DNA from: Catenulispora acidiphila DSM 44928
GTDB taxonomy: Bacteria > Actinomycetota > Actinomycetes > Streptomycetales > Catenulisporaceae
NCBI RefSeq assembly: GCF_000024025.1
Contig: NC_013131.1
Location: 5,394,001 to 5,458,000, forward strand
Reading direction: 5' to 3'
DNA: 64,000 bases
Shown: one piece after another, positions 24,521 through 33,269 of the stretch
Layout: each line of letters starts with the position of its first letter
Position numbering within the stretch: the stretch's first letter is position 1
The notes under the pieces: model-generated
What the model saw: only the letters and a program-made list of their open reading frames with translations
What the model was told of the DNA's origin: nothing
The model's database searches: none
Program-made: the position numbers and the translations under genes

Positions 24521-26008
24521 ATGACCCGCAATGCCTTGGTCGCCGGTGTCGATTCCTCGACGCAGTCGTGCAAGGTCGTCATCCGCGACGCCGTCACCGG
24601 CGACCGGATACGGCAGGGCAGGGCGCAGCACCCCGACGGCACCGAAGTGCACCCCGCCGCCTGGTGGGAGGCGCTCGGCCAGGCGGTCGCCGAGGCCGGC
24701 GGGCTGGAGGACGTCGCCGCGATATCCGTGGCCGGGCAGCAGCACGGCATGGTCTGCCTGGACGACGAGGGCGCCGTGGTGCGCCCGGCGCTGCTGTGGA
24801 ACGACACGCGCTCGGCGCAGGCGGCGGCGGATCTGGTCGCCGAGCTCGCCGCTGAAGTCAGCGAGACCGGAAATCACGTCCCGACCGGCGAGGCGGCCTG
24901 GGCGGACGCCGTCGGCACGGTCCCGGTCGCCTCGCTGACCGTCGCCAAACTGCGCTGGCTCGCCGAGCACGAACCGGCGCGCGCCAAGAGCACCGCAGCG
25001 GTCTGCCTGCCGCACGACTGGCTGACCTGGCGCCTGACCGACGGCCGCGACATCAGCACCCTGACGACAGACCGCAGCGACGCCTCCGGGACCGGCTACT
25101 ACTCCCCCGCGACCGGCGCCTACCGGCCGGACCTGCTCCAGCTGGCGTTCGGACGTCAGCCGCTGCTCCCGACAGTCCTCGGCCCGGCCGAACACGCGCG
25201 CATCCTGCAGCCCTCGGCCGGCTTCGCACCGGCGGACTCCCCGCGCATGCGCCTGGGCGCCGCGGAGCTGAACCCGCTCCTGATCGGCGCGGGCGCCGGC
25301 GACAACGCGGCGGCGGCCCTGGGCCTGGGCGCGCGCCCGGGCGACGTGGTGGTCTCGATCGGCACGTCCGGCACGGTCTTCGCCTGCTCCGACGCCCCCA
25401 CCGCCGATCCGACCGGCGCCGTCGCAGGCTTCGCCGACGCCACCGGCCGCCACCTCCCGCTGGTCTGCACCCTGAACGCGGCCCGCGTCCTGGACGCCGC
25501 AGCCGCACTACTCGGCGTCAGCCTCGGCGAACTGTCACGGCTGGCCCTGTCCGCCCCAGCCGGCGCCGACGGCCTGACGCTGATCCCCTACCTGGAAGGC
25601 GAGCGCACGCCGAACCGCCCCGACGCCACCGGCACCCTGCACGGCCTGCGCCTGACGAACTCAACCCCCGCGCACCTGGCACGCGCGTACATCGAGGGCA
25701 TGCTCTGCGGCCTGGCCGACGGCCTCGACGCACTGACCGCCATCGGCGTCCCGGTGGAGCGCATCCTGCTGGTCGGCGGCGCGGCGCAGTCGGAGGCGGT
25801 GCGGACAATGGCGCCGGCGGTGTTCGGGCGACCGGTACTGGTGCCGAGCGCCGGGCAGTACGTCGCGGACGGCGCGGCGCTCCAGGCGGCGTGGGCGCTG
25901 AGCGGGGCAGCCGAGCCGCCGACGTGGGGCACCGGCAAGGCGGAGCGGATCGAGGCGGAGCCGGTGCCGTGGCTGCGGGAGCGGTATCACGAGTATCGGG
26001 ATGCCTGA
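24521..26008 (+). CDS. xylB: Xylulokinase (FGGY family)
   Basis: A 495-residue FGGY carbohydrate kinase that phosphorylates D-xylulose. The N-terminal domain has [14 protein letters not shown] (phosphate-1), [14 protein letters not shown] with the QQHG typical of Xyl[10 protein letters not shown] and [11 protein letters not shown]. The C-terminal domain has [24 protein letters not shown] and [16 protein letters not shown]. No xylose isomerase or transporter gene is next to it, so it stands alone here. It starts at ATG 24521 after a TGTAA stretch with no strong ribosome site. Confidence 0.9.
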   Translation: MTRNALVAGVDSSTQSCKVVIRDAVTGDRIRQGRAQHPDGTEVHPAAWWEALGQAVAEAGGLEDVAAISVAGQQHGMVCLDDEGAVVRPALLWNDTRSAQAAADLVAELAAEVSETGNHVPTGEAAWADAVGTVPVASLTVAKLRWLAEHEPARAKSTAAVCLPHDWLTWRLTDGRDISTLTTDRSDASGTGYYSPATGAYRPDLLQLAFGRQPLLPTVLGPAEHARILQPSAGFAPADSPRMRLGAAELNPLLIGAGAGDNAAAALGLGARPGDVVVSIGTSGTVFACSDAPTADPTGAVAGFADATGRHLPLVCTLNAARVLDAAAALLGVSLGELSRLALSAPAGADGLTLIPYLEGERTPNRPDATGTLHGLRLTNSTPAHLARAYIEGMLCGLADGLDALTAIGVPVERILLVGGAAQSEAVRTMAPAVFGRPVLVPSAGQYVADGAALQAAWALSGAAEPPTWGTGKAERIEAEPVPWLRERYHEYRDA

Positions 26009-26070
26009 GCGGCTTACACCGTCGCATAAATCTGATCGGGTTCCGCGGCACCGGCGCTAGGCTCGCCAGA

Positions 26071-27033
26071 ATGCGCATTCTGATGTTGGGCGGTACCGGG
26101 TTCGTGGGGCGGGCTGTGGTCGAGGATGCCCTCGCTCGTGGCCATGATGTGACCATCTTCAGCCGCGGGCGCTCCGGCGCTGGCTTGTTCCCGCAGGTGG
26201 CGCGGCTGGTCGGTGATCGGGACGGCGATGACTACGCCGCTTTGGCGACCGGCGCTTGGGACGCCGTCGTGGATTCCTCCGCCTATGTGCCGCGGCACGT
26301 CAACAACGCCATGGACGCCCTGGGCGACCGCGTCGGCCGCTACGTCTTCGTCTCCAGCCATGCCGTGTATCCGCGCCGGGGGGTCGCGGCCGGCTCGACG
26401 GAGGACACTCCGCGCCGGGCGCCGGTGCGCGATACCGAGGAACTCCTTGAGGAGACCTATGGTCCGCTGAAGGTCGCGTGCGAGGACGACATCCAGGCTC
26501 GGTTCGGCGAGCGTGCCAGCATCGTGCGGCTGGGGAAGGTCGCCGGCCCGCATGATCCGCAGAACGGCCTCACCTACTACGTCCGCCGCGCCGCTGCCGG
26601 CGGCCGCCTTGCCCTGCCGGGGCGCCCCGAGCAGCCGGTCCAGCTCATCGACTCGCGCGACGCCGCCCGCCTGATGGTCCGCCTCATCGAGGACGACCGC
26701 GGCGGTGCCTTCAACGCCGTCGGGCCGGGCACGCCGATCACCCTGGCCGACACGATCCACATCTGCGCCCGCGTCGCCGGCACCGAGGTGGAGATCGTGC
26801 CGGTGCCGGAGCAGGACGCGCAGGGCACCTTCTTCCCTCTGATCCGCGACCCGGCCGAATGGAACGTCATGCAGCGGGACCCGGCGCGCGCCGTGGCGGC
26901 CGGGATGCCGCAGACGCCGTTCGAGACGACGGTCGCCGACGTCCTGGCCTGGGACCGGGAGCGCGGAACGCCGCCGCTGAAGTTCGGCTTCACGGCAGAG
27001 GAAGAGGCGAAGGCGCTGGCTGAGGCGAAATAG
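26071..27033 (+). CDS. NAD-dependent epimerase/dehydratase-like protein
   Basis: A 320-residue extended SDR. MRILMLGGTGFVGRAVVEDALARGHDVTIFSRG gives a GxxGxxG nucleotide motif near the N-terminus, followed by VVDSSAYVPRHV and YVFVSSHAVYPR. The catalytic YxxxK of classical SDRs is replaced here by YGPLKVACED. The C-terminal half has IDSRDAARLMVRLIEDDRGGAFNAVGPG, as in reductases of the WcaG/isoflavone-reductase-like group. The start ATG 26071 gives the canonical loop at residue 7; an open frame upstream is non-coding. It probably acts on a nucleotide sugar or small carbonyl; no closer assignment. Confidence 0.82.
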   Translation: MRILMLGGTGFVGRAVVEDALARGHDVTIFSRGRSGAGLFPQVARLVGDRDGDDYAALATGAWDAVVDSSAYVPRHVNNAMDALGDRVGRYVFVSSHAVYPRRGVAAGSTEDTPRRAPVRDTEELLEETYGPLKVACEDDIQARFGERASIVRLGKVAGPHDPQNGLTYYVRRAAAGGRLALPGRPEQPVQLIDSRDAARLMVRLIEDDRGGAFNAVGPGTPITLADTIHICARVAGTEVEIVPVPEQDAQGTFFPLIRDPAEWNVMQRDPARAVAAGMPQTPFETTVADVLAWDRERGTPPLKFGFTAEEEAKALAEAK

Positions 27034-27139
27034 CCCCACCTTTTGCCCGGTTTCTCACCGTCGTTCCCCCGCACGTCGCACCGCGGCCACCCCAAACCGA
27101 TAACTCGCAGGTGCGCAACCCATTTTTGCCTTCAATCGA

Positions 27140-27169
27140 TTGGACTCCACGCGCCGTCTCCCTTATAAT
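27140..27169 (+). promoter_or_regulatory. Consensus-like promoter for the 41-residue protein
   Basis: A -10 box TATAAT (27164-27169) lies 18 bases after TTGGAC (27140-27145), within an AT-rich patch that stands out in this GC-rich window. The start codon of the small basic protein is 47 bases downstream with AAGGAG before it. This is the most sigma-70-like promoter visible in the window. Confidence 0.7.
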
Positions 27170-27215
27170 TAAAGGCATACAGCCGACGCGATCACAAGGA
27201 TCCAAGGAGTCAACG

Positions 27216-27341
27216 ATGAACTTCGCCTCGACCTACGAACTGGCCGCCGCCAACGCCCGTCTCGCCGAGCTCCACAAGCAGGCCGCCGACGCCCGCATCG
27301 CGCGCCTGGCCAAGAAGGAGCGCCGCCGCAAGGCCGCGTGA
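27216..27341 (+). CDS. 41-residue basic, helical protein of unknown function
   Basis: Starts MNFASTYELAAANARLAEL and ends ARLAKKERRRKAA. The sequence is alanine-rich and amphipathic, with a strongly basic tail of Lys/Arg over the last 10 residues, so it probably forms one long helix that could bind nucleic acid, ribosome or membrane. A consensus promoter, AAGGAG ribosome site and 16-bp-stem terminator frame it as a monocistronic, probably well expressed gene. Similar short proteins occur in actinobacteria as unannotated hypotheticals. No function is known to me. Confidence 0.75.
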   Translation: MNFASTYELAAANARLAELHKQAADARIARLAKKERRRKAA

Positions 27342-27366
27342 GCCGAGCCGCACCACACCTCGACAT

Positions 27367-27405
27367 CCGAACGGGCCGCCCATTTGATCTGGGCGGCCCG
27401 TTCGG
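27367..27405. terminator. Strong hairpin terminator between convergent genes
   Basis: A perfect 16-bp stem CCGAACGGGCCGCCCA with the 7-base loop TTTGATC. It sits 25 bases past the small gene's stop and about 40 bases before the end of the convergent SDR gene, so it may serve both directions. There is no clear U-tract, as is common in high-GC actinobacteria. Confidence 0.85.
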
Positions 27406-27446
27406 CATGTTCGGCGTTCAGCGCGCTACCAGCGCGCGACCAGCCG

Positions 27447-28130
27447 CTACCAGTCGATCGCCTTCCGGTCCCGGAAAAACCCGCCGCTCGGCCCGCCGTC
27501 CGGCAGCGTCGCCGCCCACACGATCCCCGCAGCGCCCTCCCGCACCGGCCGCCCGCCGGGACCGCCCATATCGGTGGCGACCCAGCCCGGGCACACCGCG
27601 TTGACCAGGATCCCGTCGCCGCGCAGATCGGCGGCGAGCATGCGGGTCAGGGCGTTGAGCGCGGCCTTGGTGATGCTGTATGCGGGAGTGGAGCCACTGG
27701 TCATCTCGGTCAGCGACCCCGCGCCGCTCGAGACGTTCACGATCCGCTGATGACTCCCGGCCCGCAACAAAGGCAGCATCGCCTGAACCAGCTGCCAGGG
27801 CCCATAGACGTTCGTCTCCGCGGCCTCCCGCACCACCATCAGATCGGCGCCGATCGCGTGCTGCCAGGTGTCGTAGTGAATCGCGGCGTTGTTGACCAGC
27901 ACGTCCAAGTGCCCGAAGTGCTCGCGCACCTCCTCGACCGCAGCGGCGATGTCCTCGGTGCTGGTGACGTCCAGCCGCACCGGATACGCACGCTCCCCCA
28001 GCTCAGCGGCGGTATCGCGGGCAGCAGCCTCCTGCCGAGCACCGATCAGGACACGGTGACCGGCGGCGACCAGCTGCCGCGCCGTCTCCCGCCCCAGACC
28101 CCGGTTCGCCCCGGTCACCAGCGCGATCAC
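27447..28130 (-). CDS. Short-chain dehydrogenase/reductase
   Basis: A 227-residue classical SDR with TGANRGLG (cofactor loop, residues 6-13), NNAAIHYD, the catalytic serine region IVNVSSGAGS, YSITKAALNALTRM (YxxxK) and VNAVCPGWVATDMGG. The GTG start at 28130 overlaps the stop of the upstream methyltransferase (GTGA), so the two are coupled. It is slightly shorter than usual (about 240). The substrate is not evident; carbonyl reductase-like proteins have this form. Confidence 0.88.
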   Translation of the reverse strand: MIALVTGANRGLGRETARQLVAAGHRVLIGARQEAAARDTAAELGERAYPVRLDVTSTEDIAAAVEEVREHFGHLDVLVNNAAIHYDTWQHAIGADLMVVREAAETNVYGPWQLVQAMLPLLRAGSHQRIVNVSSGAGSLTEMTSGSTPAYSITKAALNALTRMLAADLRGDGILVNAVCPGWVATDMGGPGGRPVREGAAGIVWAATLPDGGPSGGFFRDRKAIDW

Positions 28131-28906
28131 GCCTGCCGCCCGATGACGACCGTCGCGTCCAGCTCCTGGTCCTGCGCTATCCACGCCTTGAGCCCGGCCT
28201 CCCCGAACGCCTCCAGCATCGCCTCGGCCTGCGCCTCGCTGGTCTCGATCAGCAGATGCCCGCGCGGCGCCAGCCACTGCGGCGCCCCGTCCGCGACCCG
28301 CCGGTGCACCGCGAGCCCGTCGGCGCCGCCGTCCAGACTCGCCGCCGGCTCGAAGACCCGCGCCTCGGCGGGCAGCGTCGACAACGCGTCGGTCGGCACG
28401 TAAGGCGCGTTCACCACCAGCAGATCCACCTTCCCCCGCAGCCGCTCTGGCAGCGCCTCATACAGGTCGCCTTCGTGCGTCGAGCCACGGCGGCCGAGAT
28501 TCTCCCGCGCGTAGGCGAGCTGCGCGGGGTCGATGTCCGCGGCGTGCACCTCCGCGCCGGAAAGCCGTGCCGCCAGCACCGTGGCGAACGGCGCCGACCC
28601 GCAGCACAGGTCCACCACCACGCGCGCCTCGCGCCCGAGGTCGAGCGCCAACTCGACCAGGAACTCCGAGCGCCGCCGGGGCACGAACACGCCCGGCCCG
28701 ACCCCGATCCGCAGCCCGCAGAACTCGGCCCACCCGACGACGTGCTCCAGCGGCTCGCCGGCGCAGCGCCGGGCCACCAACGCCTCCAGGCGCCGCGCCG
28801 GCTCGGCGTCCTCCTTCACGGCCTGCGCCAACAGCTCCGCCTCGTCCTCGGCGAACACACACCCGGCGGCGCGCAGCCTCGCCACGACGTCCTCACTCAT
28901 GATCAC
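28127..28906 (-). CDS. PrmC/HemK-related protein N5-glutamine methyltransferase-like protein
   Basis: A 259-residue SAM-dependent methyltransferase. The N-terminal helical region is followed by RRCAGEPLEHVVGWAEFCGLRIGVGPGVFVPRRRSEFLVE (PrmC-like). The SAM loop is VVDLCCGSAPFATVLA and the catalytic motif is NAPYVP in place of NPPY. The A-for-P change and the divergent N-terminus put it in the PrmC-related side group rather than with true release-factor methyltransferases. The target is unknown. It sits 5 bases after the recombinase gene and is coupled to the SDR gene. Confidence 0.8.
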   Translation of the reverse strand: MIMSEDVVARLRAAGCVFAEDEAELLAQAVKEDAEPARRLEALVARRCAGEPLEHVVGWAEFCGLRIGVGPGVFVPRRRSEFLVELALDLGREARVVVDLCCGSAPFATVLAARLSGAEVHAADIDPAQLAYARENLGRRGSTHEGDLYEALPERLRGKVDLLVVNAPYVPTDALSTLPAEARVFEPAASLDGGADGLAVHRRVADGAPQWLAPRGHLLIETSEAQAEAMLEAFGEAGLKAWIAQDQELDATVVIGRQA

Positions 28907-28911
28907 GCCGC

Positions 28912-29976
28912 TCAGTCTCGCGCAAACACCCCGGACAATGCGTAGGCGGGCGATTTATCAAGGTGTTGGCGCCCAAGGTCGTACCGTTCCGTAGTGGCCG
29001 AATTCGCGTGCCCCATGTAGACCTGGATGTCGCGCAGCGGCACCCCGGCGTCCAGCAGCATCGTGGTGCAGGCGTGCCGCAGCGAGTGCGGACTGATCTT
29101 CTTCTCGACCCCGGCCGCCCGCGCGCAGGACTCGACGATCCACTCGACCTGATACCGCGTCAGGCGCGCGCCCTCGGGACCGACGAACACCGGCCCGGAG
29201 GCAGGAACCGCGCCGAAAGCGGAGTCCCGAGCACGCTCAGCGAGCCAGGCGTCCAGGCAGCCGGCGGCGGGCGGCGCGATCGCCTGGTCCTGCTCCTCGC
29301 CGCCCTTGCGCCGCAGCCGTACGACCCGGTGCCCGCGCTGGCTGGACAGGTCTTCCACGTTGATCCCGCACAACTCCGACACGCGCAGTCCCTGATACAG
29401 CAGCACAGCGACCACCGCCTCGTCCCGCACGCCGCGCTGCGCCGCCGCCTCCAGCATCGCCGCCGACTCCTCGCGATCGGGCCCGAGCGTCTGCGACTTG
29501 CGCGAGACACGCGGCAGGTGCAGCGCCTTGTCCTTGATCGGGACCGGGCTGCTGGACGTGTAGCCGGAGTCGACGGCGTAGGCGTAGAAGTTCCGCACGG
29601 CACTGATCTTGCGAGCGAGCGTGGCGGGGCGGGCCCGTCCTTCGTCGGCCAGATGCACGGCCCAGGTGTCCACATGAGCCCGCACCGCGTCGAAGGGATC
29701 GACGTCGAACAGCGCGCACCAGGCGAACCACTGCTTCAGATCGACCGCGTACGCCGACGCGGTCGTGGACTTGTAGGTGAGCAGGAACAGCGCCGCGACC
29801 TGCTCAGCCCGAGGACCGGCGCCGCCGTGACCGAGCGCTGCCAGAGCGCCGGGGATGACGGAGACGACGACAGCCGAACCCGGCTCGGAGGGCCCGGAAG
29901 GCTCGGAGGGCTTGGCAGACCCGGAACGCCCGGCGGGATCAGTGGGCTCAGCCTCGGGGCTCAGGGGATTGCTCAC
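28912..29976 (-). CDS. Tyrosine recombinase (XerC/integrase type)
   Basis: A 354-residue site-specific recombinase. After a Pro/Ser-rich N-terminal tail of about 55 residues comes the SAM-like arm/core-binding domain (YKSTTASAYAVDLKQWFAWCALFDVDPF...RARPATLARKISAVRNFYAYAVDSG). The catalytic domain holds R (YQGLRVSELC), K (RLRRKGGEE), HxxR (SPHSLRHACTT), a second H (YMGHANSATTERY) and the nucleophile Y (TTERYDLGR). All are present, so it should be active. No tRNA, excisionase, replication gene or attachment repeat is adjacent; a chromosomal recombinase or an element remnant are both possible. Confidence 0.9.
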   Translation of the reverse strand: MSNPLSPEAEPTDPAGRSGSAKPSEPSGPSEPGSAVVVSVIPGALAALGHGGAGPRAEQVAALFLLTYKSTTASAYAVDLKQWFAWCALFDVDPFDAVRAHVDTWAVHLADEGRARPATLARKISAVRNFYAYAVDSGYTSSSPVPIKDKALHLPRVSRKSQTLGPDREESAAMLEAAAQRGVRDEAVVAVLLYQGLRVSELCGINVEDLSSQRGHRVVRLRRKGGEEQDQAIAPPAAGCLDAWLAERARDSAFGAVPASGPVFVGPEGARLTRYQVEWIVESCARAAGVEKKISPHSLRHACTTMLLDAGVPLRDIQVYMGHANSATTERYDLGRQHLDKSPAYALSGVFARD

Positions 29977-30006
29977 GACTTCATTGTCACTGTTGATCCG
30001 TTGCCG

Positions 30007-30417
30007 CTACTTGCTTTCGCGCGCCTGCCGCCACACGGCGACGGCCTCTTCGGTGTCGACGCGCGGGATCACCACCGACGGTCCGGGTTGCGGCGTCCGC
30101 CGAGCGACATCGGAGCGCACGTCGTAATCCGCGATCGCGGTCCGCAAAGCAGTCTCGGAAACAGCGAGCCGATCCTCGATCAGTCCTTTGCGCAGGTCCT
30201 GCGCCTCCCGCCGCAAAGCCAGCGGCAACGGCAGCGCGTGCACCCCGACGCGTTCCGCGGCGACCTTCTGCGTGATCCACCAGTCTTCGCGATAGGGCTG
30301 GCCGTCGCCGGGCAACGGCTTGCCCACCAAGGGGTTGTCCTCGAAGGCTCCGGCCTTCTCGGCGTTCTCGACCTGCTGGTCGATGCCGGCAGCGAATCGC
30401 TCTTGCCAGGTGCTCAT
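30007..30417 (-). CDS. DUF1992 (DnaJ-homologue-subfamily-C-28-like) protein
   Basis: A 136-residue protein with the DUF1992 signature at the N-terminus: MSTWQERFAAGIDQQVENAEKAGAFEDNPLVGKPLPG, then WWITQKVAAERVGVHALPLPLALRREAQDLRKGL. In eukaryotes the domain occurs with a J-domain; here it stands alone, as in many actinobacteria. The function is unknown, and a membrane- or chaperone-related role is only guesswork. It lies between the recombinase and a MarR gene on the same strand, with 28 bases before the MarR stop. Confidence 0.82.
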   Translation of the reverse strand: MSTWQERFAAGIDQQVENAEKAGAFEDNPLVGKPLPGDGQPYREDWWITQKVAAERVGVHALPLPLALRREAQDLRKGLIEDRLAVSETALRTAIADYDVRSDVARRTPQPGPSVVIPRVDTEEAVAVWRQARESK

Positions 30418-30445
30418 ACCCCATTATCGCAAAAGGGTTACGGGC

Positions 30446-30946
30446 TTATCCCAGGGAGGTATCCCCCAGGCTCGCCGCCAAGGTGCGCAGCAGGTCAGCG
30501 AGAGTGTCCTGGTCACCCTCGCCGAGTTCGGCCAACAGCCGCTGCTCGTTGGCGACGTGCAGGGGCATCAGCTTATCGATCAGCGCCAGACCGTCCGGAG
30601 TCAGTCGGATGCGCACGCCGCGACGATCGTCGGGGTCGCGCACGCGCAGCACCAACCCCTTGGTCTCCATACGATCCACGCGGTTGGTGATGGCGCCGGA
30701 GGTGACCATCGCGGTCTTCAACAACGCGCCGGCGGACAGCTCGTACGGCGCCCCGGAGCGGCGCAGGGTCGCCAGGACGTCGAACTCCCAGAACTCCAAG
30801 CCGTGTCCGGCGAAGAAGTCCTTCAGCTCCTTGTCCAGCAGGCGTGACAGGCGGCTGATGCGCCCGACGATGCCCATGGGCGTGGCGTCGAGATCCGGCT
30901 TCTCCCGGGCCCACATCGCGATGATCTCGTCGACCGCGTCAACCAC
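30446..30946 (-). CDS. MarR family transcriptional regulator
   Basis: A 166-residue winged-helix regulator: FEVLATL-like FWEFDVLATLRRSGAPYELSAGALLKTAMVTSGAITNRVDRMETKGLVLRVRDPDDRRGVRIRLTPDG holds the helix-turn-helix and the DxRxxR wing typical of MarR. The GTG start at 30946 has GGAG upstream. It is divergent from an EamA exporter with a palindrome in the shared 97-base gap, so it most likely represses the exporter and itself, with a small-molecule inducer. The ligand cannot be predicted. Confidence 0.9.
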   Translation of the reverse strand: MVDAVDEIIAMWAREKPDLDATPMGIVGRISRLSRLLDKELKDFFAGHGLEFWEFDVLATLRRSGAPYELSAGALLKTAMVTSGAITNRVDRMETKGLVLRVRDPDDRRGVRIRLTPDGLALIDKLMPLHVANEQRLLAELGEGDQDTLADLLRTLAASLGDTSLG

Positions 30947-30997
30947 GCTGTACCGCTCCGTTCCAAGGAATGTGCTAGCTTCTCTCAGCGTTGACTA

Positions 30998-31011
30998 TCT
31001 TAATGTTAAGA
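30998..31011. promoter_or_regulatory. MarR-type palindromic operator
   Basis: TCTTAATGTTAAGA is a 14-bp palindrome with a TG centre. It lies in the 97-base divergent gap between the MarR and EamA genes, flanked by the outer inverted pair CTTCTCT (30979-30985) and AGAGAAG (31009-31015). The AT-rich core in a GC-rich context and the position between regulator and transporter favour an operator. Confidence 0.6.
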
Positions 31012-31043
31012 GAAGTTGGCGCAGAAGACCAGGGGAGACTCCG

Positions 31044-31988
31044 ATGACCGCCACCACCGTATCGACCACAGCACCCGCCACGTCGCCGGCACGCGCCGGC
31101 GGCACCGGCAGCGGCGCGGGCACTGGCACCGCGCGCGACCTGCTGCTGTCCGTCCTCGCCCCGGCGAGCTGGGGCACCACCTACGTCGTCACCTCCGAAT
31201 TCCTCCCCGACCACCGCCCGATGCTCGCCGCGACCATGCGCGCGCTGCCGGCCGGGCTGATCCTGCTGGCGTTCGTGCGCCGCCTGCCGAAGGGCAGCTG
31301 GTGGTGGAAGACCGCCGTGCTCGGCACGCTGAACTTCGGCGCCTTCTTCCCCCTGCTGTTCTTCGCCGCCTACCGGCTGCCCGGCGGCGTCGCCTCCACG
31401 CTGGGCTCGGTGCAGCCGCTGCTGGTCGCCGGGTTCAGCATCCTGATCCTGCGCCAGCGGCCGCACAGCGCCGTGCTGGGCGCGGCGGTGGTCGGTACCG
31501 GCGGCGTGGCGCTGATGACGCTGACGGCGAAGGCCCGCCTGGACGCGCTCGGCGTGCTGGCGATGCTGGTCGCCACGGCGCTGATGGCGCTGGCCGTGGT
31601 GCTGGGCCGCAAGTGGGGACGACCGGAGGGCGCCACGCCGATGGTGCTGGCGACCTGGCAGCTGGTGTTCGGCGGGCTGGTGCTGCTGCCGATGACGCTG
31701 CTGTCCGAAGGGCTGCCGGACACGCTGACCGCCAGGAACCTCGCCGGGTTCGCCTACATCGGCGTCGTGGGCACGGCCGTCGCCTACACGCTGTGGTTCC
31801 GCGGCATCGAGCGGCTGGCTCCGACGTCGCTGTCGCTGCTGAGCCTGGCGAACCCGATGGTGGCCACGGTCGCCGGGTTCGTGGTGCTGCACCAGTCGCT
31901 GACGGCGCCGCAGGCGGCCGGGTTCGCCGTGGCGCTGGGCGCGCTGGTCACCGGGCAGATGCTGGTCGCGCGCAGGCGCGCGGCCTAA
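31044..31988 (+). CDS. EamA/DMT-family exporter
   Basis: A 314-residue transporter with about ten hydrophobic segments in two EamA repeats. The first contains LAPASWGTTYVVTSEFLPDHRPMLAATMRALPAGLILL, the second GFAYIGVVGTAVAYTLWFRGIERLAPTSLSLLSLANPMVA. It begins with a Thr/Gly/Ala-rich cytoplasmic tail of about 30 residues. ATG 31044 follows AGGGGAG. It is probably a metabolite exporter controlled by the divergent MarR protein. Substrates of this family range from amino acids to drugs, so none is assigned. Confidence 0.9.
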   Translation: MTATTVSTTAPATSPARAGGTGSGAGTGTARDLLLSVLAPASWGTTYVVTSEFLPDHRPMLAATMRALPAGLILLAFVRRLPKGSWWWKTAVLGTLNFGAFFPLLFFAAYRLPGGVASTLGSVQPLLVAGFSILILRQRPHSAVLGAAVVGTGGVALMTLTAKARLDALGVLAMLVATALMALAVVLGRKWGRPEGATPMVLATWQLVFGGLVLLPMTLLSEGLPDTLTARNLAGFAYIGVVGTAVAYTLWFRGIERLAPTSLSLLSLANPMVATVAGFVVLHQSLTAPQAAGFAVALGALVTGQMLVARRRAA

Positions 31989-32036
31989 GGTGGGACCGAC
32001 AAGGTTACCGACCGGTAGTAAGAAAGGCGGGCGGCG

Positions 32037-33269
32037 ATGGCCGACACCTCCCAGGACGCGTCCCGGACCAGCTACGACGTGGTGCTGTTCGGCGCCACCG
32101 GCTTCACCGGATCCCTGGTCGCCGACTATCTCGCCGAGCACGCCCCGGAGGCCGTGCGCTGGGCGCTGGCCGGTCGCTCGGCGGCGAAGCTGCAGGCGGT
32201 GCGCGACCGGCTGGCCGCGCGCCGTCCGGAGCTCAAGGACCTGCCGCTGGTGATCGCCGACGCCGGCGACCCGGTGTCGCTGCGCGAGCTGGCCGGGCAG
32301 ACCCGCGTCGTGATCAGCACGGTCGGACCCTACCTGCACCACGGCGAGGCGCTGGTCGCGGCGTGCGCCGAAGCAGGATGCGACTACGTGGACCTGACCG
32401 GCGAGCCAGAGTTCGTCGACACCATGTATCTGAAGTACCACGCGCGCGCCGTGGAGACCGGCGCGCGGCTGGTCCACTGCTGCGGGTTCGACAGCATCCC
32501 GACCGACCTCGGCGTGCTGTACACGATGCGCGAACTCGGACCGCAGACCGGACCGGTGCGGGTGTCGGGGTTCATCCGGGTGCGGGGCGCGTTCTCCGGC
32601 GGGACGCTGGCCTCGGCGATGCTCGCGATGTCCCGGCCCAAGGCGATGGCGCGCACCTCCAAGGCCCGGCGCGCCGCCGAGCCGAAGCAGCCGGGACGCC
32701 GCTTCGGGGTGCTGGCCGGACCGCCCCGGCACGACAAGACCGCGCACGCCTGGATCGCGCCGCTGCCGGTGATCGACAACCAGGTGGCGCTGCGCAGCGC
32801 CGCCGCGCTGCCGGAGTACGGGCCCGACTTCCGCTACGGGCACTTCGCCGCGGTGCGCCGCCTGCCGATCGCGCTCGGGGCGCTGGCGCTCGTCTCCGGA
32901 CTGGCGATCTCGGCGCAGGTCAAGCCGCTGCGAGCGGCCGTGGGCAAGGTGGTCAAGCCCGGTCAGGGCCCTGACGAGCGGCGCCGCGCCGGCAGCTGGT
33001 TCACGCTGCGGCTCAAGGCCGAGGCCGGCGGGCGCACCCTGGTCACCGAGGTCTCCGGCGGCGATCCCGGCTACGGCGAGACGGCGAAGATGCTCGCCGA
33101 GTCGGCGCTGTGCCTGGCCTTCGACGATCTGCCGCCGACCGCGGGGCAGCTCACCACCGCCACGGCGATGGGAGACGCGCTCATCGCGCGGTTGAGCCGG
33201 GCGGGCATCACGTTCCGCACGCTGTCCGCACCTCCGACGAGCGCCCCGGGACCCGCCGCGCGCCGGTAA
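32037..33269 (+). CDS. Saccharopine-dehydrogenase-like (trans-acting enoyl reductase family) protein
   Basis: A 410-residue oxidoreductase. SYDVVLFGATGFTGSLVADYLAEHAPE supplies the GxxGxxG NAD(P) loop, followed by ALAGRSAAKLQAV, VVISTVGPYLHHGEALVAACAEAGCDYVDLTGEPEFV and LVHCCGFDSIPTDLG, all characteristic of the family that includes mycobacterial trans-acting enoyl reductases. A short membrane-compatible stretch (LPIALGALALVSGLAIS) lies in the C-terminal third. The substrate is unknown; a lipid is plausible. The 48-base leader contains TTACCGACCGGTAGTAA (32005-32021), which resembles a TetR-type site, but no TetR gene is adjacent. Confidence 0.85.
   Translation: MADTSQDASRTSYDVVLFGATGFTGSLVADYLAEHAPEAVRWALAGRSAAKLQAVRDRLAARRPELKDLPLVIADAGDPVSLRELAGQTRVVISTVGPYLHHGEALVAACAEAGCDYVDLTGEPEFVDTMYLKYHARAVETGARLVHCCGFDSIPTDLGVLYTMRELGPQTGPVRVSGFIRVRGAFSGGTLASAMLAMSRPKAMARTSKARRAAEPKQPGRRFGVLAGPPRHDKTAHAWIAPLPVIDNQVALRSAAALPEYGPDFRYGHFAAVRRLPIALGALALVSGLAISAQVKPLRAAVGKVVKPGQGPDERRRAGSWFTLRLKAEAGGRTLVTEVSGGDPGYGETAKMLAESALCLAFDDLPPTAGQLTTATAMGDALIARLSRAGITFRTLSAPPTSAPGPAARR

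Noticed and set aside
28912-29976. Integrase as evidence for a prophage or integrative element
   Set aside because: No phage, replication, transfer or excisionase genes, and no tRNA or att repeats nearby; composition is like the neighbours.
32005-32021. TTACCGACCGGTAGTAA as a TetR operator
   Set aside because: Only the ACCGGT core is a true palindrome; the outer arms are offset by half a base and there is no TetR gene adjacent.
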